Shown: positions 52,837 to 62,120, counted from the stretch's first letter. The stretch is DNA of 64,000 nucleotides from an uncultured Geobacteraceae bacterium (GCA_903852495.1 CAINRC010000059.1:1-64000), one strand, 5' to 3'. The notes: generated by a model not told the origin, from the sequence alone. Program-made: numbers and translations.

Positions 52837-52944
52837 TCCGTACGGAAATATTCATTGACAAATAACCTGCCAATAGTAAATTATGTCCGTACGGAAATTT
52901 TATATGTATGTGTTGCTTGATTGCTTATTATATGTCCGTACGAA
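52837..52944. promoter_or_regulatory. Three HipB operator palindromes and promoter
   Basis: TCCGTACGGA occurs at 52837-52846 and 52886-52895 and a variant TCCGTACGAA at 52935-52944, spaced 49 bp centre to centre in both cases. Between the first two lies TTGACA (52855-52860) with TAAATT at 52877-52882. HipB repressors bind such palindromes upstream of hipBA, so this is the autoregulatory region. Confidence 0.7.
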
Positions 52945-52956
52945 CATGAGGTCTGT

Positions 52957-53220
52957 ATGAAAAGCAAGCAAAACGCCACAACTACATACGGCAAGGTGAC
53001 AACAGCCGAAGACATTGGGCAGATCATACGGGCAAAGCGAAAAGAAACCGGTGTCCGCCAGGACATGGCTGCCGGTATGTCAGAAGTCGGCACAAAGTTT
53101 CTTTCACAGATCGAGAATGGTAAAGAGACGGCCGAACTGGGCAAGACCCTTCGTGTGCTCCGGAAGCTGGGGCTGAATGTTTACATCTATCCACGCTCGG
53201 CAGACCCGCTAAAAGGCTGA
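52957..53220 (+). CDS. hipB: HipB antitoxin, XRE-family repressor
   Basis: An 87-residue XRE helix-turn-helix protein: AEDIGQIIRAKRKETGVRQDMAAGMSEVGTKFLSQIENGKETAELGKTLRVLRKLGLNVYI covers the HTH domain. It would bind and silence the HipA kinase and repress the operon. ATG 52957 is preceded by GAGG, and the earlier in-frame start at 52921 lies before the third operator. The hipA start follows 4 bp after the stop. Confidence 0.9.
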   Translation: MKSKQNATTTYGKVTTAEDIGQIIRAKRKETGVRQDMAAGMSEVGTKFLSQIENGKETAELGKTLRVLRKLGLNVYIYPRSADPLKG

Positions 53221-53224
53221 AATA

Positions 53225-54469
53225 ATGGCTAATCAACTCACGGTGTATTTCAACACCACCAACGTTGGCATACTTGCTCGTGAGGGTCGGCAGTTGACGT
53301 TCTCTTACAGCGCCGACTATCTTGTTCTACCCGGCGCCACGCCCATATCCCGACTATTGCCCATTGCTTCAACGATATACGGGGACGAGGCGACCAGGGC
53401 TTTTTTTTCAAATCTTCTGCCCGAAGGTGCCGTGCTGACTCAGGTTGCCCACCAACTCGGCATATCGAAGGACAATATATTCGGACTGCTGGAAGCTATC
53501 GGCGGAGACTGTGCTGGCGCCATCTCGGTCTGTGTTTCCGGTAATCTGCCTGGACCTGCCGGTGGCTATCGACTCATTGCCGAACAAGAGCTATCTGATG
53601 AGCTGGACAAATTGCCGAGCCATCCATTCCTGGCTGGCGAGGAGGGGGTAAGGCTTTCACTTGCCGGGGCCCAGAATAAACTACCGGTCTTTTTCGATGG
53701 AAGCGACTACTACATCCCGGAAGGGTCCAAGGCCTCCTCTCACATATTGAAGACCGCCATAGCGCAGCTTGACAGCACCGTCATCAACGAAACGTTCTGC
53801 ATGACGCTTGCTGCCCGGGTCGGTTTACCGGTTCCTGCTGCACACGTTGTCACCATTGGGGGCGCACCGGTCTTCATGGTCGAACGCTACGACCGTAAAC
53901 CGTCCGCTTCCGGCGAAATAGTCCGTCTGCATCAGGAGGATTTTTGCCAGGCACTCGGCATCCCTCCGGAATTGAAATACGAAAAAGAGGGTGGCCCGGG
54001 GTTACGCGATTGCTTTCGACTGGTGGAAGAATGGAGCGACGAACCGCTGCTCGATGCCAGTAATCTGCTCAACTGGACTATTTTTAACTTCATCATCGGC
54101 AACGCCGACGCACACGGCAAAAACCTGTCGTTCCTTTACAATGGGGGTCTGGTAAGGGTGGCGCCGTTTTACGACCTCATCAGCACCGCGACTTACCGGC
54201 GCCTGAACAGCAAGTTTGCCATGAAGATGGGTGGCAAAAGTGACGCACGTTATCTCCCACAAAACACCCTTGGCGACTTTGCTGGTGACATCGGGATAGA
54301 CATACGTACGGTACGAGCAGCATTTGTCATGCTGATGGATACTATTGAAACTAAATCAGCTCAGCTGGCCGAAGAGTATAGGGGCCGGTTTGGTGACCTG
54401 GTAATCCTTGGTGACATTGCCAGGGTAATCAGCTATCGCATTGCCAAAGGTCGGGCCCTGGTTTCGTAA
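53225..54469 (+). CDS. hipA: HipA toxin, serine/threonine kinase
   Basis: A 414-residue HipA: N-terminal domain (1-100, YFNTTNVGILAREGRQLTFSYSADYL), the signature LSLAGAQNKLPV (about residues 140-151), the kinase catalytic Asp in NFIIGNADAHGKNLSFLY (near 295) and the metal Asp in PFYDLIST. HipA phosphorylates glutamyl-tRNA synthetase in E. coli and causes persistence; the substrate here is not proven. Full length without frameshift. It follows hipB by 4 bp. Confidence 0.93.
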   Translation: MANQLTVYFNTTNVGILAREGRQLTFSYSADYLVLPGATPISRLLPIASTIYGDEATRAFFSNLLPEGAVLTQVAHQLGISKDNIFGLLEAIGGDCAGAISVCVSGNLPGPAGGYRLIAEQELSDELDKLPSHPFLAGEEGVRLSLAGAQNKLPVFFDGSDYYIPEGSKASSHILKTAIAQLDSTVINETFCMTLAARVGLPVPAAHVVTIGGAPVFMVERYDRKPSASGEIVRLHQEDFCQALGIPPELKYEKEGGPGLRDCFRLVEEWSDEPLLDASNLLNWTIFNFIIGNADAHGKNLSFLYNGGLVRVAPFYDLISTATYRRLNSKFAMKMGGKSDARYLPQNTLGDFAGDIGIDIRTVRAAFVMLMDTIETKSAQLAEEYRGRFGDLVILGDIARVISYRIAKGRALVS

Positions 54470-54596
54470 AGCGCTGAAATCCGATCTCTCCTTTACGCAC
54501 GAACGCTAATGTGTTACTCAGGCTGGCACACTGCGGAACATCTCCAAATGGCACTGAAACAGATTTAAACCTGCATTTCCTGAGAAAAGGATCCCC

Positions 54597-55637
54597 ATGT
54601 CAGAAACAATACTGGTAAGTGGCGGCTGCGGTTATATCGGCAGCCATGTTGTGCGTCAACTGTCCGAAGCGGGGCGCACGGTCGTTGTCTATGATAATCT
54701 TTCCACCGGATTCCGTGACGCCCTGACACAGGGTGAGGAACTGGTTGAAGGCGAATTGGCGGACCGCGCGCGCTTGGAAGAGCTTTTCCAGCGCCACCGC
54801 TTCACCACCGTCCTCCATTTTGCCGCCGCAATCATTGCGCCGGAATCGGTATCGCTCCCCCTGAAATACTACGGCAACAACACCCGCAACACTCTGGGGC
54901 TGCTGGAAACCTGTGTCAAATTCGGGGTCAAGCGGTTCATCTTTTCCAGCACCGCCGCCGTGTACGGCATCCCCGACGGCGGGGCGGCCTCTGAAGAAAG
55001 CACGCTGGCGCCGATCAATCCCTACGGTACCTCCAAGCTGATGAGCGAATGGATGCTGCGCGATGTCGGCGCCGCCCACGGCATGGGCTATGTGGCCCTT
55101 CGCTACTTCAATGTGGCGGGTGCCGATCCCCAGGCCCGCATGGGGCAGCGTACCCCGGAAGCCACCCACCTGATCAAGGTTGCCTGTCAGGCGGCGCTCG
55201 GTATGCGGGAAAGTGTCAGTGTCTACGGCACCGATTACCCCACCCCGGACGGAACCGGCATCCGTGATTATATCCATATCGAAGACCTGGCCTCAGCCCA
55301 CCTCCATGCCTTGAAGTATCTTGAGAACGGGGGGGAGTCCACCGCGATGAACGTCGGCTATGGTCACGGCAGCAGTGTGCGGGAGGTGCTAGATGTGGTG
55401 CAGAAGGTCAGCGGCGTCACGCTGAACATTGTGGAGGCGGAGCGGCGTCCGGGCGATCCGGCATCGCTGGTGGCACAGGCGGACAGAATATCGGGACTTA
55501 CCGGATGGCAGCCCCGTTATAACAGCCTCGAAACAATTGTCGCCGATGCCTGGCGCTGGGAAAGCAAGCTGGCGGGGAAATGTGACTCGGGGCGGGCAGC
55601 CCTACTATCGAATGGAGATATACATAATGAAAGATAA
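54597..55637 (+). CDS. galE: UDP-glucose 4-epimerase
   Basis: A 346-residue short-chain dehydrogenase of the GalE type: VSGGCGYIGSHVVRQL (NAD-binding GxxGxxG), FSSTAAVYGIPDGGAASEES with the catalytic Ser and NPYGTSKLMSE with the catalytic Tyr-x-x-x-Lys, and RYFNVAGADPQARMGQRTPEATHLI for substrate. It interconverts UDP-glucose and UDP-galactose for the glycans made nearby. The last 30 residues are slightly longer than usual because the stop lies past the aroE start: the ends overlap (55627-55637). Confidence 0.94.
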   Translation: MSETILVSGGCGYIGSHVVRQLSEAGRTVVVYDNLSTGFRDALTQGEELVEGELADRARLEELFQRHRFTTVLHFAAAIIAPESVSLPLKYYGNNTRNTLGLLETCVKFGVKRFIFSSTAAVYGIPDGGAASEESTLAPINPYGTSKLMSEWMLRDVGAAHGMGYVALRYFNVAGADPQARMGQRTPEATHLIKVACQAALGMRESVSVYGTDYPTPDGTGIRDYIHIEDLASAHLHALKYLENGGESTAMNVGYGHGSSVREVLDVVQKVSGVTLNIVEAERRPGDPASLVAQADRISGLTGWQPRYNSLETIVADAWRWESKLAGKCDSGRAALLSNGDIHNER

Positions 55638-56493
55638 AACTATTACGACAACTACCAGGGTGTGTGCAGTTATCGGCAACCCCATAGGGCACAGCATGTC
55701 GCCTGCCATACACAATGCCGCTTTGGATCTGCTGAATCTTGATTATGTGTATGTGGCGTTCAAGGTTGAAGACTTGAAAAGTGTGTTGACCGGCATGAAA
55801 GCTTTGGATAGTTTTCGAGGGTTAAGTGTGACCATACCGCACAAAATAGAAATCATAAAATACATGGATGAAATCAACGAGCTCGACCGTTCTATCGGTT
55901 CGATAAACACGGTAATAAACGAAAACGGGAAATTGGTAGGTCTGGGAACAGATGGGCCGGCAGCACTAAAATCCCTGGTTGATTCCGGTGTGGAATTAAA
56001 AGGCAAGCATGTCGTTATGCTAGGGGCGGGCGGCGTTTCCCGTGCAATCGCTTTCACGCTGGCTCAGAAAGCGGGCGTTGCAAAAATATCCCTGCTGGAT
56101 ATTGATCAGGCCATGCTCCATGGTTTGGAACTGGACCTGAAATCAGGGACAGGTGCTGATATTGAATCTTTTGTTTCAAATGAGGCATCAATTGAGAACG
56201 TTATGGCTGTTGCAGATGTCATAGTCAACTGTACACCGATCGGGATGCATCCACATGAGGGTGTTTCCATCATTCCGCCGAAGCTGTTCAGGGCAGGGCA
56301 GGCTGTTTTTGATGTGGTCTATAACCCGGTTGAAACAAAACTGCTGAGTGATGCCAAAGCAAAAGGGCTGATAGCGGTTTCAGGTGTTGATATGTTTATC
56401 AATCAGGCGGCAATGCAATTTGAACATTTTACCGGAGTCACGGCGCCTGTCGACGAAATGAGACGGGTACTCATGGAGAAATTAAAGATATGA
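55627..56493 (+). CDS. aroE: Shikimate dehydrogenase
   Basis: A 288-residue AroE: VIGNPIGHSMSPAIHNAALD (shikimate binding), SVTIPHKIEIIKYMDE (catalytic Lys), a TDGPAALKSL loop, the NADP Rossmann GAGGVSRAIAFTLAQ, NCTPIGMHPHEG, and the end GVDMFINQAAMQFEHFTG. It reduces 3-dehydroshikimate in aromatic amino acid synthesis. ATG 55627 is chosen (GGAG 10 bases upstream); an in-frame start at 55612 is close by. It overlaps galE and shares four bases with aroK. The gene is visibly less GC-rich than its neighbours, so it may have been acquired separately. Confidence 0.93.
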   Translation: MKDKTITTTTRVCAVIGNPIGHSMSPAIHNAALDLLNLDYVYVAFKVEDLKSVLTGMKALDSFRGLSVTIPHKIEIIKYMDEINELDRSIGSINTVINENGKLVGLGTDGPAALKSLVDSGVELKGKHVVMLGAGGVSRAIAFTLAQKAGVAKISLLDIDQAMLHGLELDLKSGTGADIESFVSNEASIENVMAVADVIVNCTPIGMHPHEGVSIIPPKLFRAGQAVFDVVYNPVETKLLSDAKAKGLIAVSGVDMFINQAAMQFEHFTGVTAPVDEMRRVLMEKLKI

Positions 56494-57017
56494 ATTTAGT
56501 ATTGATCGGCTATCGCGGTACGGGAAAAAGTACGGTAGGCACATTGTTGGCTGAACTCCTTGGTATGAGCTATGTCTGCATGGATAATGAGATAGCAATA
56601 AATGCCGGGCTGTCGATACCGGAAATTGTCGCAAAGAATGGCTGGCCCGCATTCCGTGATTTGGAAACTGAACTCACCAAAAAACTGACAAGGCTGGATG
56701 GCCTGGTCATTGATACCGGGGGCGGAGTTATTGAACGCCCGGAAAACGTTACGGATTTGCGTGAAAATACGGTGGTTTTTTGGCTCCATGCGTCGGTGGA
56801 AACAATCGTTTCCCGGATTTCAGGAGACTCATCCCGGCCTGCATTGACAGATGGTAAGACTTTTGTGGAAGAGGTGGCTGAAGTCCTGGCGAGGCGGGAA
56901 CCGCTATACAAAACCGCTGCCCATTTTGAGATTGACGCAGACAACATAAGCCCGAAGCAGGTGGCTGACAGAATTGCTGGAATTTGGGAACAGAGACCAA
57001 TAACGATGACTATCTAG
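56490..57017 (+). CDS. aroK: Shikimate kinase
   Basis: A 175-residue AroK: P-loop GYRGTGKSTVG, the DNEI-type substrate segment (MDNEIAINAG), AFRDLETEL, and DTGGGVIERPEN. It phosphorylates shikimate after AroE, and the overlap with aroE makes the pair a coupled two-step unit. The product uses ATP in the cytoplasm. The C-terminal LID region RPALTDGKTFVEEVAEVLARREPLYKTAAHFEID is complete. Confidence 0.93.
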   Translation: MNLVLIGYRGTGKSTVGTLLAELLGMSYVCMDNEIAINAGLSIPEIVAKNGWPAFRDLETELTKKLTRLDGLVIDTGGGVIERPENVTDLRENTVVFWLHASVETIVSRISGDSSRPALTDGKTFVEEVAEVLARREPLYKTAAHFEIDADNISPKQVADRIAGIWEQRPITMTI

Positions 57018-57053
57018 TACGCCATACCGAGAGAAGTTTTTTACCGTTGAGGT

Positions 57054-57123
57054 TCTTGCAAAAGTCCAAAAAGGTCCCCTCCCGTCAAGGGTGGGGAAGA
57101 ATGTTTTTAAGACTTTTGTAAGA
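57054..57123. repeat. Imperfect inverted repeat, MITE-like
   Basis: The left arm TCTTGCAAAAGTCC (57054-57067) and the right arm AGACTTTTGTAAGA (57110-57123) are near complements around a GC-rich palindromic core (57074-57099). A CTTGCAAAAGTCTTAAAA segment also occurs at 51301-51318. It is followed by the disrupted kinase gene. Confidence 0.5.
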
Positions 57124-57178
57124 GACTCAGTTTAGAAATTTTTTGACGGTACTTCTTATCTCGGGTAGGATGCACAGT

Positions 57179-58145
57179 ATGCAAGTTGACACCCCCACAC
57201 TCGTCGTCATCAGCGTCCTGGTTGATGCCGCGCTGGCCTTGGCACTGCTCCACGCCTGGCGTACCCGCACTACCTACCCCGGTTTTGGCCAGTGGTTTGC
57301 CGGAACTATCTGCTGGTCGGTCGGCTCTGCCCTCGTGCTGCTCGGCCACAATATCACGCCGCTGTTTATTCCCAAAATACTCGGCAACACTCTTATTTTC
57401 CTGAATCCTCTGCTGCTTTACGAAGGATTTAACCGTTTTTACGGAATCCAGCGGCGCTGGTGGCGTGGGCCGCTCAACCTTTCACTGCTGTTGGTATCTG
57501 TTTCACTGTTATTCTATTTCCTGTATGTGGACGAAAGTCTTGCGGCCCGCACTATCATTAATAATCTGCTGTGTGGCCTGTTGTACACCCGCCTTGCATT
57601 AGAACCGCTCTTTCATGCCACGGCGCGCCGCCATTCCATACAATGGCTGCTGTCACTGTCACTTCTGCCCTTAATCTTATTATTGCTGCTGCGGGCGCTG
57701 GTATTCAGCACAGAACTGACCCCCCCCACACTCCACCTCATATTAGCGAAAGATGATCTGCTACGGTCGCTTGTCCTGTACGGCATATTTATTGAGCTGG
57801 TTCTGACGTACAGTTACCTTTCCCTCACCAGCGACCGGTTGGAGATGGGACTGCGGGAAGCACGGCGTGCGGTTGAAGAGGCCAACAAGGCAAAAAATGT
57901 TTTTCTCGGGATGGTCAGCCACGAAATGCGCACTCCGCTGGCGATTATTACCGGTGTCTGCGAAATCCTGTCAAAGAGGCTCGGGGCAAAGGACCGAGAC
58001 GAAGTGCTGCCGCTGCTGGTTCAGTCCACCAGTGTACTCCGCCGCCATATCAATGACCTCCTCGACCTGACCAAAATGGAAGCCGGCGCGGTTCGCCTCG
58101 AAACGTCGTACTTCAATCTGCGCGACCTGCGTGATGAGATCCTAG
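57179..58145 (+). pseudogene. 5' part of a disrupted histidine kinase gene
   Basis: The N-terminal 320 codons of a histidine kinase: a run of seven hydrophobic segments (residues about 6-220, of the 7TM sensor kind), a coil, and HisKA with MVSHEMRTPLAIITGVCEIL (His near residue 250). The reading goes into the IS element at 58146 and stops after ten foreign codons at 58177. Removing the element and one CTAG copy joins it exactly in frame to the segment at 59841. So this was an intact kinase and the protein is now cut before its ATPase domain. Confidence 0.88.
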
Positions 58146-59840
58146 GAGTCTGTCGGGCTTACAGCTTACCGACATGACTGATCCCGCTTTAAATAGCATA
58201 ACAACCTGATATTATTAACATAAGTGTTATTTTCTTCTTGCTTTTGCATTGGCTTTCGTGTAGATTACACCTGTAATATCAGCTGGTTAGATATCGGAGG
58301 CGTGCATGGAGCCCAAGTTTTTAGAGGTGGATCGAGAGACGCTGTATCTCCTGCCACCTTCAGTGCAGGATTGGTTGCCCGAAAGGCATCTGGCCCGGTT
58401 TGTTGTCGAGATTGTAGAACAACTCGACCTGCGTTCTTTGAAAGCATCATATGCCGGTCGTGGTTCACAGCCTTACAATCCTGCTATGTTGCTGGCGCTT
58501 CTCTTCTACGGTTACTCAACGGGTGTATTTTCCAGCCGAAAACTGGAGCGCAGCACATATGACTCGGTAGCGTTTCGGTTCATTGCAGCAAACCGTCACC
58601 CTGATCACGATACCATTGCCACATTCAGGAAGCGGTTTTTGAAAGAGCTTTCCGGTCTATTCGTCCAGATTTTGATGATTGCCCGTCAGATGAACATGCT
58701 GAAACTGGGTAGTGTCAGTCTGGACGGCAGCAAGGTCAAGGCGAATGCCTCCAAGCACAAAGCTTTGAGTTATGAGCATGCCTGCAAACTGGAAGCACAA
58801 CTCAAAGCTGAAGTTGCAGAGCTTCTCAAGAAAGCCGAATCAGCCGATAAAGCTGACATTCCTGATGGCATGAACGTTCCCGAAGAGCTTCAGCGTCGAG
58901 AGCAGCGTCTTTCCGGCATCGCCGCAGCCAAGGTGGAGATCGAACGTCGTGCTGCCGAGCGTCATACTCGTGAGCAGGCAGCGTACGAAGAGAAGGTCGT
59001 TGCACGGGCAAAGAAAGCAGAAGCAACCGGCAAGAAACCAAAAGGCAAGCAGCCCAAACCACCGACAGCGGGTCCAAGTGCCAAAGACCAGGTCAACCTG
59101 ACCGATGAAGATTCCCGTATCATGCCGATCTCTGGCGGCGGCTTTGAGCAAACCTTCAATGCCCAAGCTGCCGTTGACACAGAATAAAAGCTGATTGTAA
59201 CTGCCCATATAACCCAGCAGTCCAACGACAAGCAGGAACTGGTACCAACCCTGAAAAACCTGGTGGCTTTACCAAAGCAACTCGGCACAGTCACCAAACT
59301 ACTTGCCGACAGCGGCTACTTCAGTGAAACCAACGTCAATGCCTGCGTAGGTGAAGAGATAACACCATATATCGCTGTTGATCGACAAAGCCACAACCGG
59401 TCGCTATGGGATCGTTTCAAGGAACCGCAACCACTGTCCGATGATGCTGATCCAGTAACCACAATGAAGCATCGATTAAAAACCAAGGCAGGCAAGACAA
59501 TATATGCACTTCGCAAAGTAACCTCAGAACCGGTCTTTGGCATAATCAAAGCGGTCATGGGATTCCGAGGTTTCATGTTGCGTGGCAAAGAATCGGTATC
59601 AGGAGAATGGAACCTTGCCTGCATGGCGTACAACATCAAAAGGATGCATAGCTTGAAAATGGCGTGAGAAAGAACAAAAACAACACGAACTCGAAAAAAA
59701 GTGGTCACAAATGCGTAAGCTGAACTGAATAGATCTGATTTAAGTCGCGGAACGGAATCTTTGGCTGAAAAAGATCTACCAGTGATATCAATTTGCAGGT
59801 AATCAAATCGGTCAAAAATTCAAGACCGACAGACTCCTAG
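58142..59840. mobile_element. IS1182-family insertion sequence with CTAG target duplication
   Basis: The element body (58146-59836, 1691 bp) has 11-bp perfect terminal inverted repeats GAGTCTGTCGG and is flanked by CTAG on both sides (58142-58145, 59837-59840), so the palindromic 4-bp target was duplicated. Its only gene is a transposase of the IS1182 type. It sits inside the histidine kinase gene, whose frame is restored when the element and one CTAG are removed. Confidence 0.88.
58306..59667 (+). pseudogene. IS1182-family transposase with an in-frame stop
   Basis: A DDE transposase of about 453 codons in one frame, interrupted by a single TAA at 59185-59187. Residues 1-60 match the IS1182 start (EVDRETLYLLPPSVQDWLP). 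The first catalytic Asp is in SLDGSKVKANASKHK before the stop; the second Asp (LLADSGYF) and the Glu (SEPVFGIIKAVMGFRG) are after it. The frame is otherwise perfect, so this is a recent nonsense change (for example from CAA, Gln). GGAGG precedes ATG 58306. Without readthrough, the element should not be able to move by itself. Confidence 0.85.
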
Positions 59841-61603
59841 CGATATTTATTCCCCGGTTGGAAGCTAAAGGGCTGAGTTATCTTCGTGAGGAAAGCGATG
59901 ACCTGCCTGAAGTGATAAGGGGGGACCGGCAGCGGGTTTTTCAGATAGTTTCCAACCTGTTTGAAAACGCCCTCAAGTCCACAACAGCGGGAACCATTTC
60001 CACACGCACAGTGGTTCTCGCGGACCAGATTATCTTTTCAATCACCGACACCGGATGTGGTATCAGCCCCGAACAGCTTGAAGCGGTCTTTGATCCGTTC
60101 ACGTCATTTTCGCCTTCGGGAGGCACGGGGCTCGGGCTCCCGATTTCCCGGCGGCTGGCCGAAGCGATGGGCGGTTCATTATCTGTGGAGAGTACACCGG
60201 AAAAAGGGAGCTGCTTTACTATTTGCCTGCCATATGTGGAACCGGCAGAAAAGTTTGTCCTGACTGCTCCAAACCCTGTGAACACGCTTCATCTCACGGA
60301 ACCGCTGGAGGTGCTGGTTGTTGACGACCTTCCGGAAAATCTGCGCCTGATCAGGCTCCTTCTGGCAGATACCCCGTATGTCCTCACCATCGTTGAAAGT
60401 GGTCTGCACGCTCTGGAACTTATTCGCACGCGACGGTTTGACGTGCTGCTGACCGATATTTGTATGTCAGAAATGGACGGGATCACCCTGGTGCGAACCA
60501 TACGGGCGGACGAGAGGAAGAGTAACGCGCGACCCATGCGGATCATTGGGCTTTCCGCCAATGCCAGTCATGAAGACAGGGAGGCTGCCCTGAAAGCCGG
60601 CTGCGGCGGAGGTGGAGGCGGTCCGTCTGCCGATACTGCAAAACCGGATTTTGTCAGTGCTGTCATTAGTGGCAACACGCTGGTACTTACATTCGGAGAA
60701 CCGCTGGATGCCGTAAATATCCCGGCTGCCGGAGCATTTACCGTCAAAGTTAACGGCACTACAGTCAGTCTGGCCGCTACCGGTGCCGTAGTAGTCAATT
60801 CTACTGCCAAAACCGTCACGCTGACCTTGGCCGCCGCCGTGTACACAACAGACACGGTAACGGTGTACTACACTGATCCTACTGCTGTAGACGATATCAA
60901 CGCCCTTCAGGATCTTGCCGGTAATGATGTGGCTTCACTGGCCGGGCAGGCGGTGACCAACGCAGCTCCGCCGTCCATGAAGGGATATTGGGGAGGCACA
61001 TCAGGAACAGTTACCACGTCGGCTATTGTGCTTGCCAATGGTGATGCCTGGTTCGTGTTCAGTGAATCCGCAGCCATTTCCCGTTTTGCCCGTCTGCAGA
61101 TGGTCGCAAACGGCACAAGTTTCAGCAGTACCGGCAGTCAGTATCTGCTGCAGACCGGCACGAAAGAAACAGCCACGGCTACGGGTGCTTTTTCTGAAAA
61201 AACGGTGCTTTCAGGGGCCGTGGCGGCTGCAAGCGGCAATACTACGATCGCTCTCACCTACAACTCACTCTACGGTACTCCGGCCATTCAGGCGGATGCA
61301 GTTGGCGCCTGGACCGGTTCATTCGGAGGTAACAGCAGCAGCCGCACCATGACCGTTACCTCCACCGGGGCACTGACCGGCACCAGTACCCCCGGATGCA
61401 GCTACAGCGGCACTATGCTGGTCCGGTCGGCTGATCCGTCTGTCTTCGACGTCAACGTTACGGAATCCTGTGTGGATAGCTCTACCAAGGTGCTTTCCGG
61501 AATCGCGACGGTTAATGCCGCAAAAACTGACCTGTTCATTGCCCTTACTACAGCTGATAAAGCAAGCGGTGCTCTGTTTGTCGGGCAGAAACCATTGATT
61601 TAA
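59841..61603 (+). pseudogene. 3' part of the kinase, REC domain fused to a lipoprotein body
   Basis: Counted from TTG 59858, residues 1-130 complete the ATPase domain (NLFENALKSTT, DTGCGISPEQLEAVFDPF, GGTGLGLPISRRLAEAMGG). Residues 150-249 form a receiver domain (VLVVDDLPEN, phosphoacceptor in LLTDICMSEMDG) that breaks off at ALKAGC, where receivers normally continue to the conserved Lys. From Cys249 it continues in frame with six Gly and a SwmB-type beta domain (about 264-367, LVLTFGEPLDAVNIPAAGAFTV) and a Ser/Thr-rich beta domain to the end. This second part looks like a mature lipoprotein without its signal peptide, so a deletion has joined two genes at the Ala-Gly-Cys / lipobox Cys sequence. 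No start codon of its own is convincing. Confidence 0.8.
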
Positions 61604-61754
61604 ACGGGGAGGGTTTTTAAGGGGTACCAGTAATTATTTCTAAAATTAACGGGATGTCCGACACATGGCACGGCACCATGTTGAAGGTCAGGTAATTGTG
61701 ACTCCATCGCAGTAACCTGTCCTTCTCAGTCAAAAAAATAGTGTGAGAACGCAG

Positions 61755-61784
61755 AAGGGCCACCTCGTAAGGTGGCCCTTTTTA
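61755..61784 (+). terminator. Intrinsic terminator
   Basis: Ten-base arms (61755-61764 and 61771-61780) with a six-base loop, followed by T residues at 61779-61783. It ends transcripts from the left; as the left arm starts with A residues it could partly serve the opposing small gene too. Confidence 0.8.
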
Positions 61785-61815
61785 CTTACTTCAGAGCTCT
61801 TTGTATCTGCTTTGG

Positions 61816-62049
61816 CTAGTTCCTGGATGTTGCAGGTGCCATTTCTTCTCTTACTACAGACACTGCACCTTTTACCATACCTGTAAGCAGCAATACTGCC
61901 GGGATTACCTGGGCTACTACTATCAGGGCGCAAAAGCCAAGAAATACCCAAACAAAGATTCCGCTGTTATCTGCACTTAAATTTGATGTTGCTGCGAATG
62001 CTGATGCTGGGGCTAAAGTTCCTACGATAGTGGTGATAAGTGCTCTCAT
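61816..62049 (-). CDS. Small membrane protein with signal-like start
   Basis: A 77-residue protein: a signal-peptide-like start (MRALITTIVGTLAPASAFAA, with AFA-A as possible cleavage site), then one hydrophobic segment of about 28 residues (GIFVWVFLGFCALIVVAQVIPAVLLLTGMV) and a charged C terminus. The ribosome-binding site AGGAGG is strong. A good sigma-54 type promoter lies 56 bp upstream. Similar small proteins are common in Geobacter-type genomes; the role is unknown. Confidence 0.75.
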   Translation of the reverse strand: MRALITTIVGTLAPASAFAATSNLSADNSGIFVWVFLGFCALIVVAQVIPAVLLLTGMVKGAVSVVREEMAPATSRN

Positions 62050-62104
62050 GACATCCTCCTATTTTAATTGGTTGTTGAATTTGATTGCCGTTGTATTTGT
62101 ACTT

Positions 62105-62120
62105 TGCACAGCCGGTGCCA
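62105..62120 (-). promoter_or_regulatory. Sigma-54 type promoter for the small membrane protein gene
   Basis: Reading on the minus strand: TGGCAC, five bases, GTGCA. This fits TGGCAC-N5-TTGCA with one mismatch; the invariant GG and GC are kept and spaced correctly. The transcript would start about 12 bp downstream and give a leader of some 45 bases before ATG 62049. An activator-binding site was not recognised. Confidence 0.5.
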
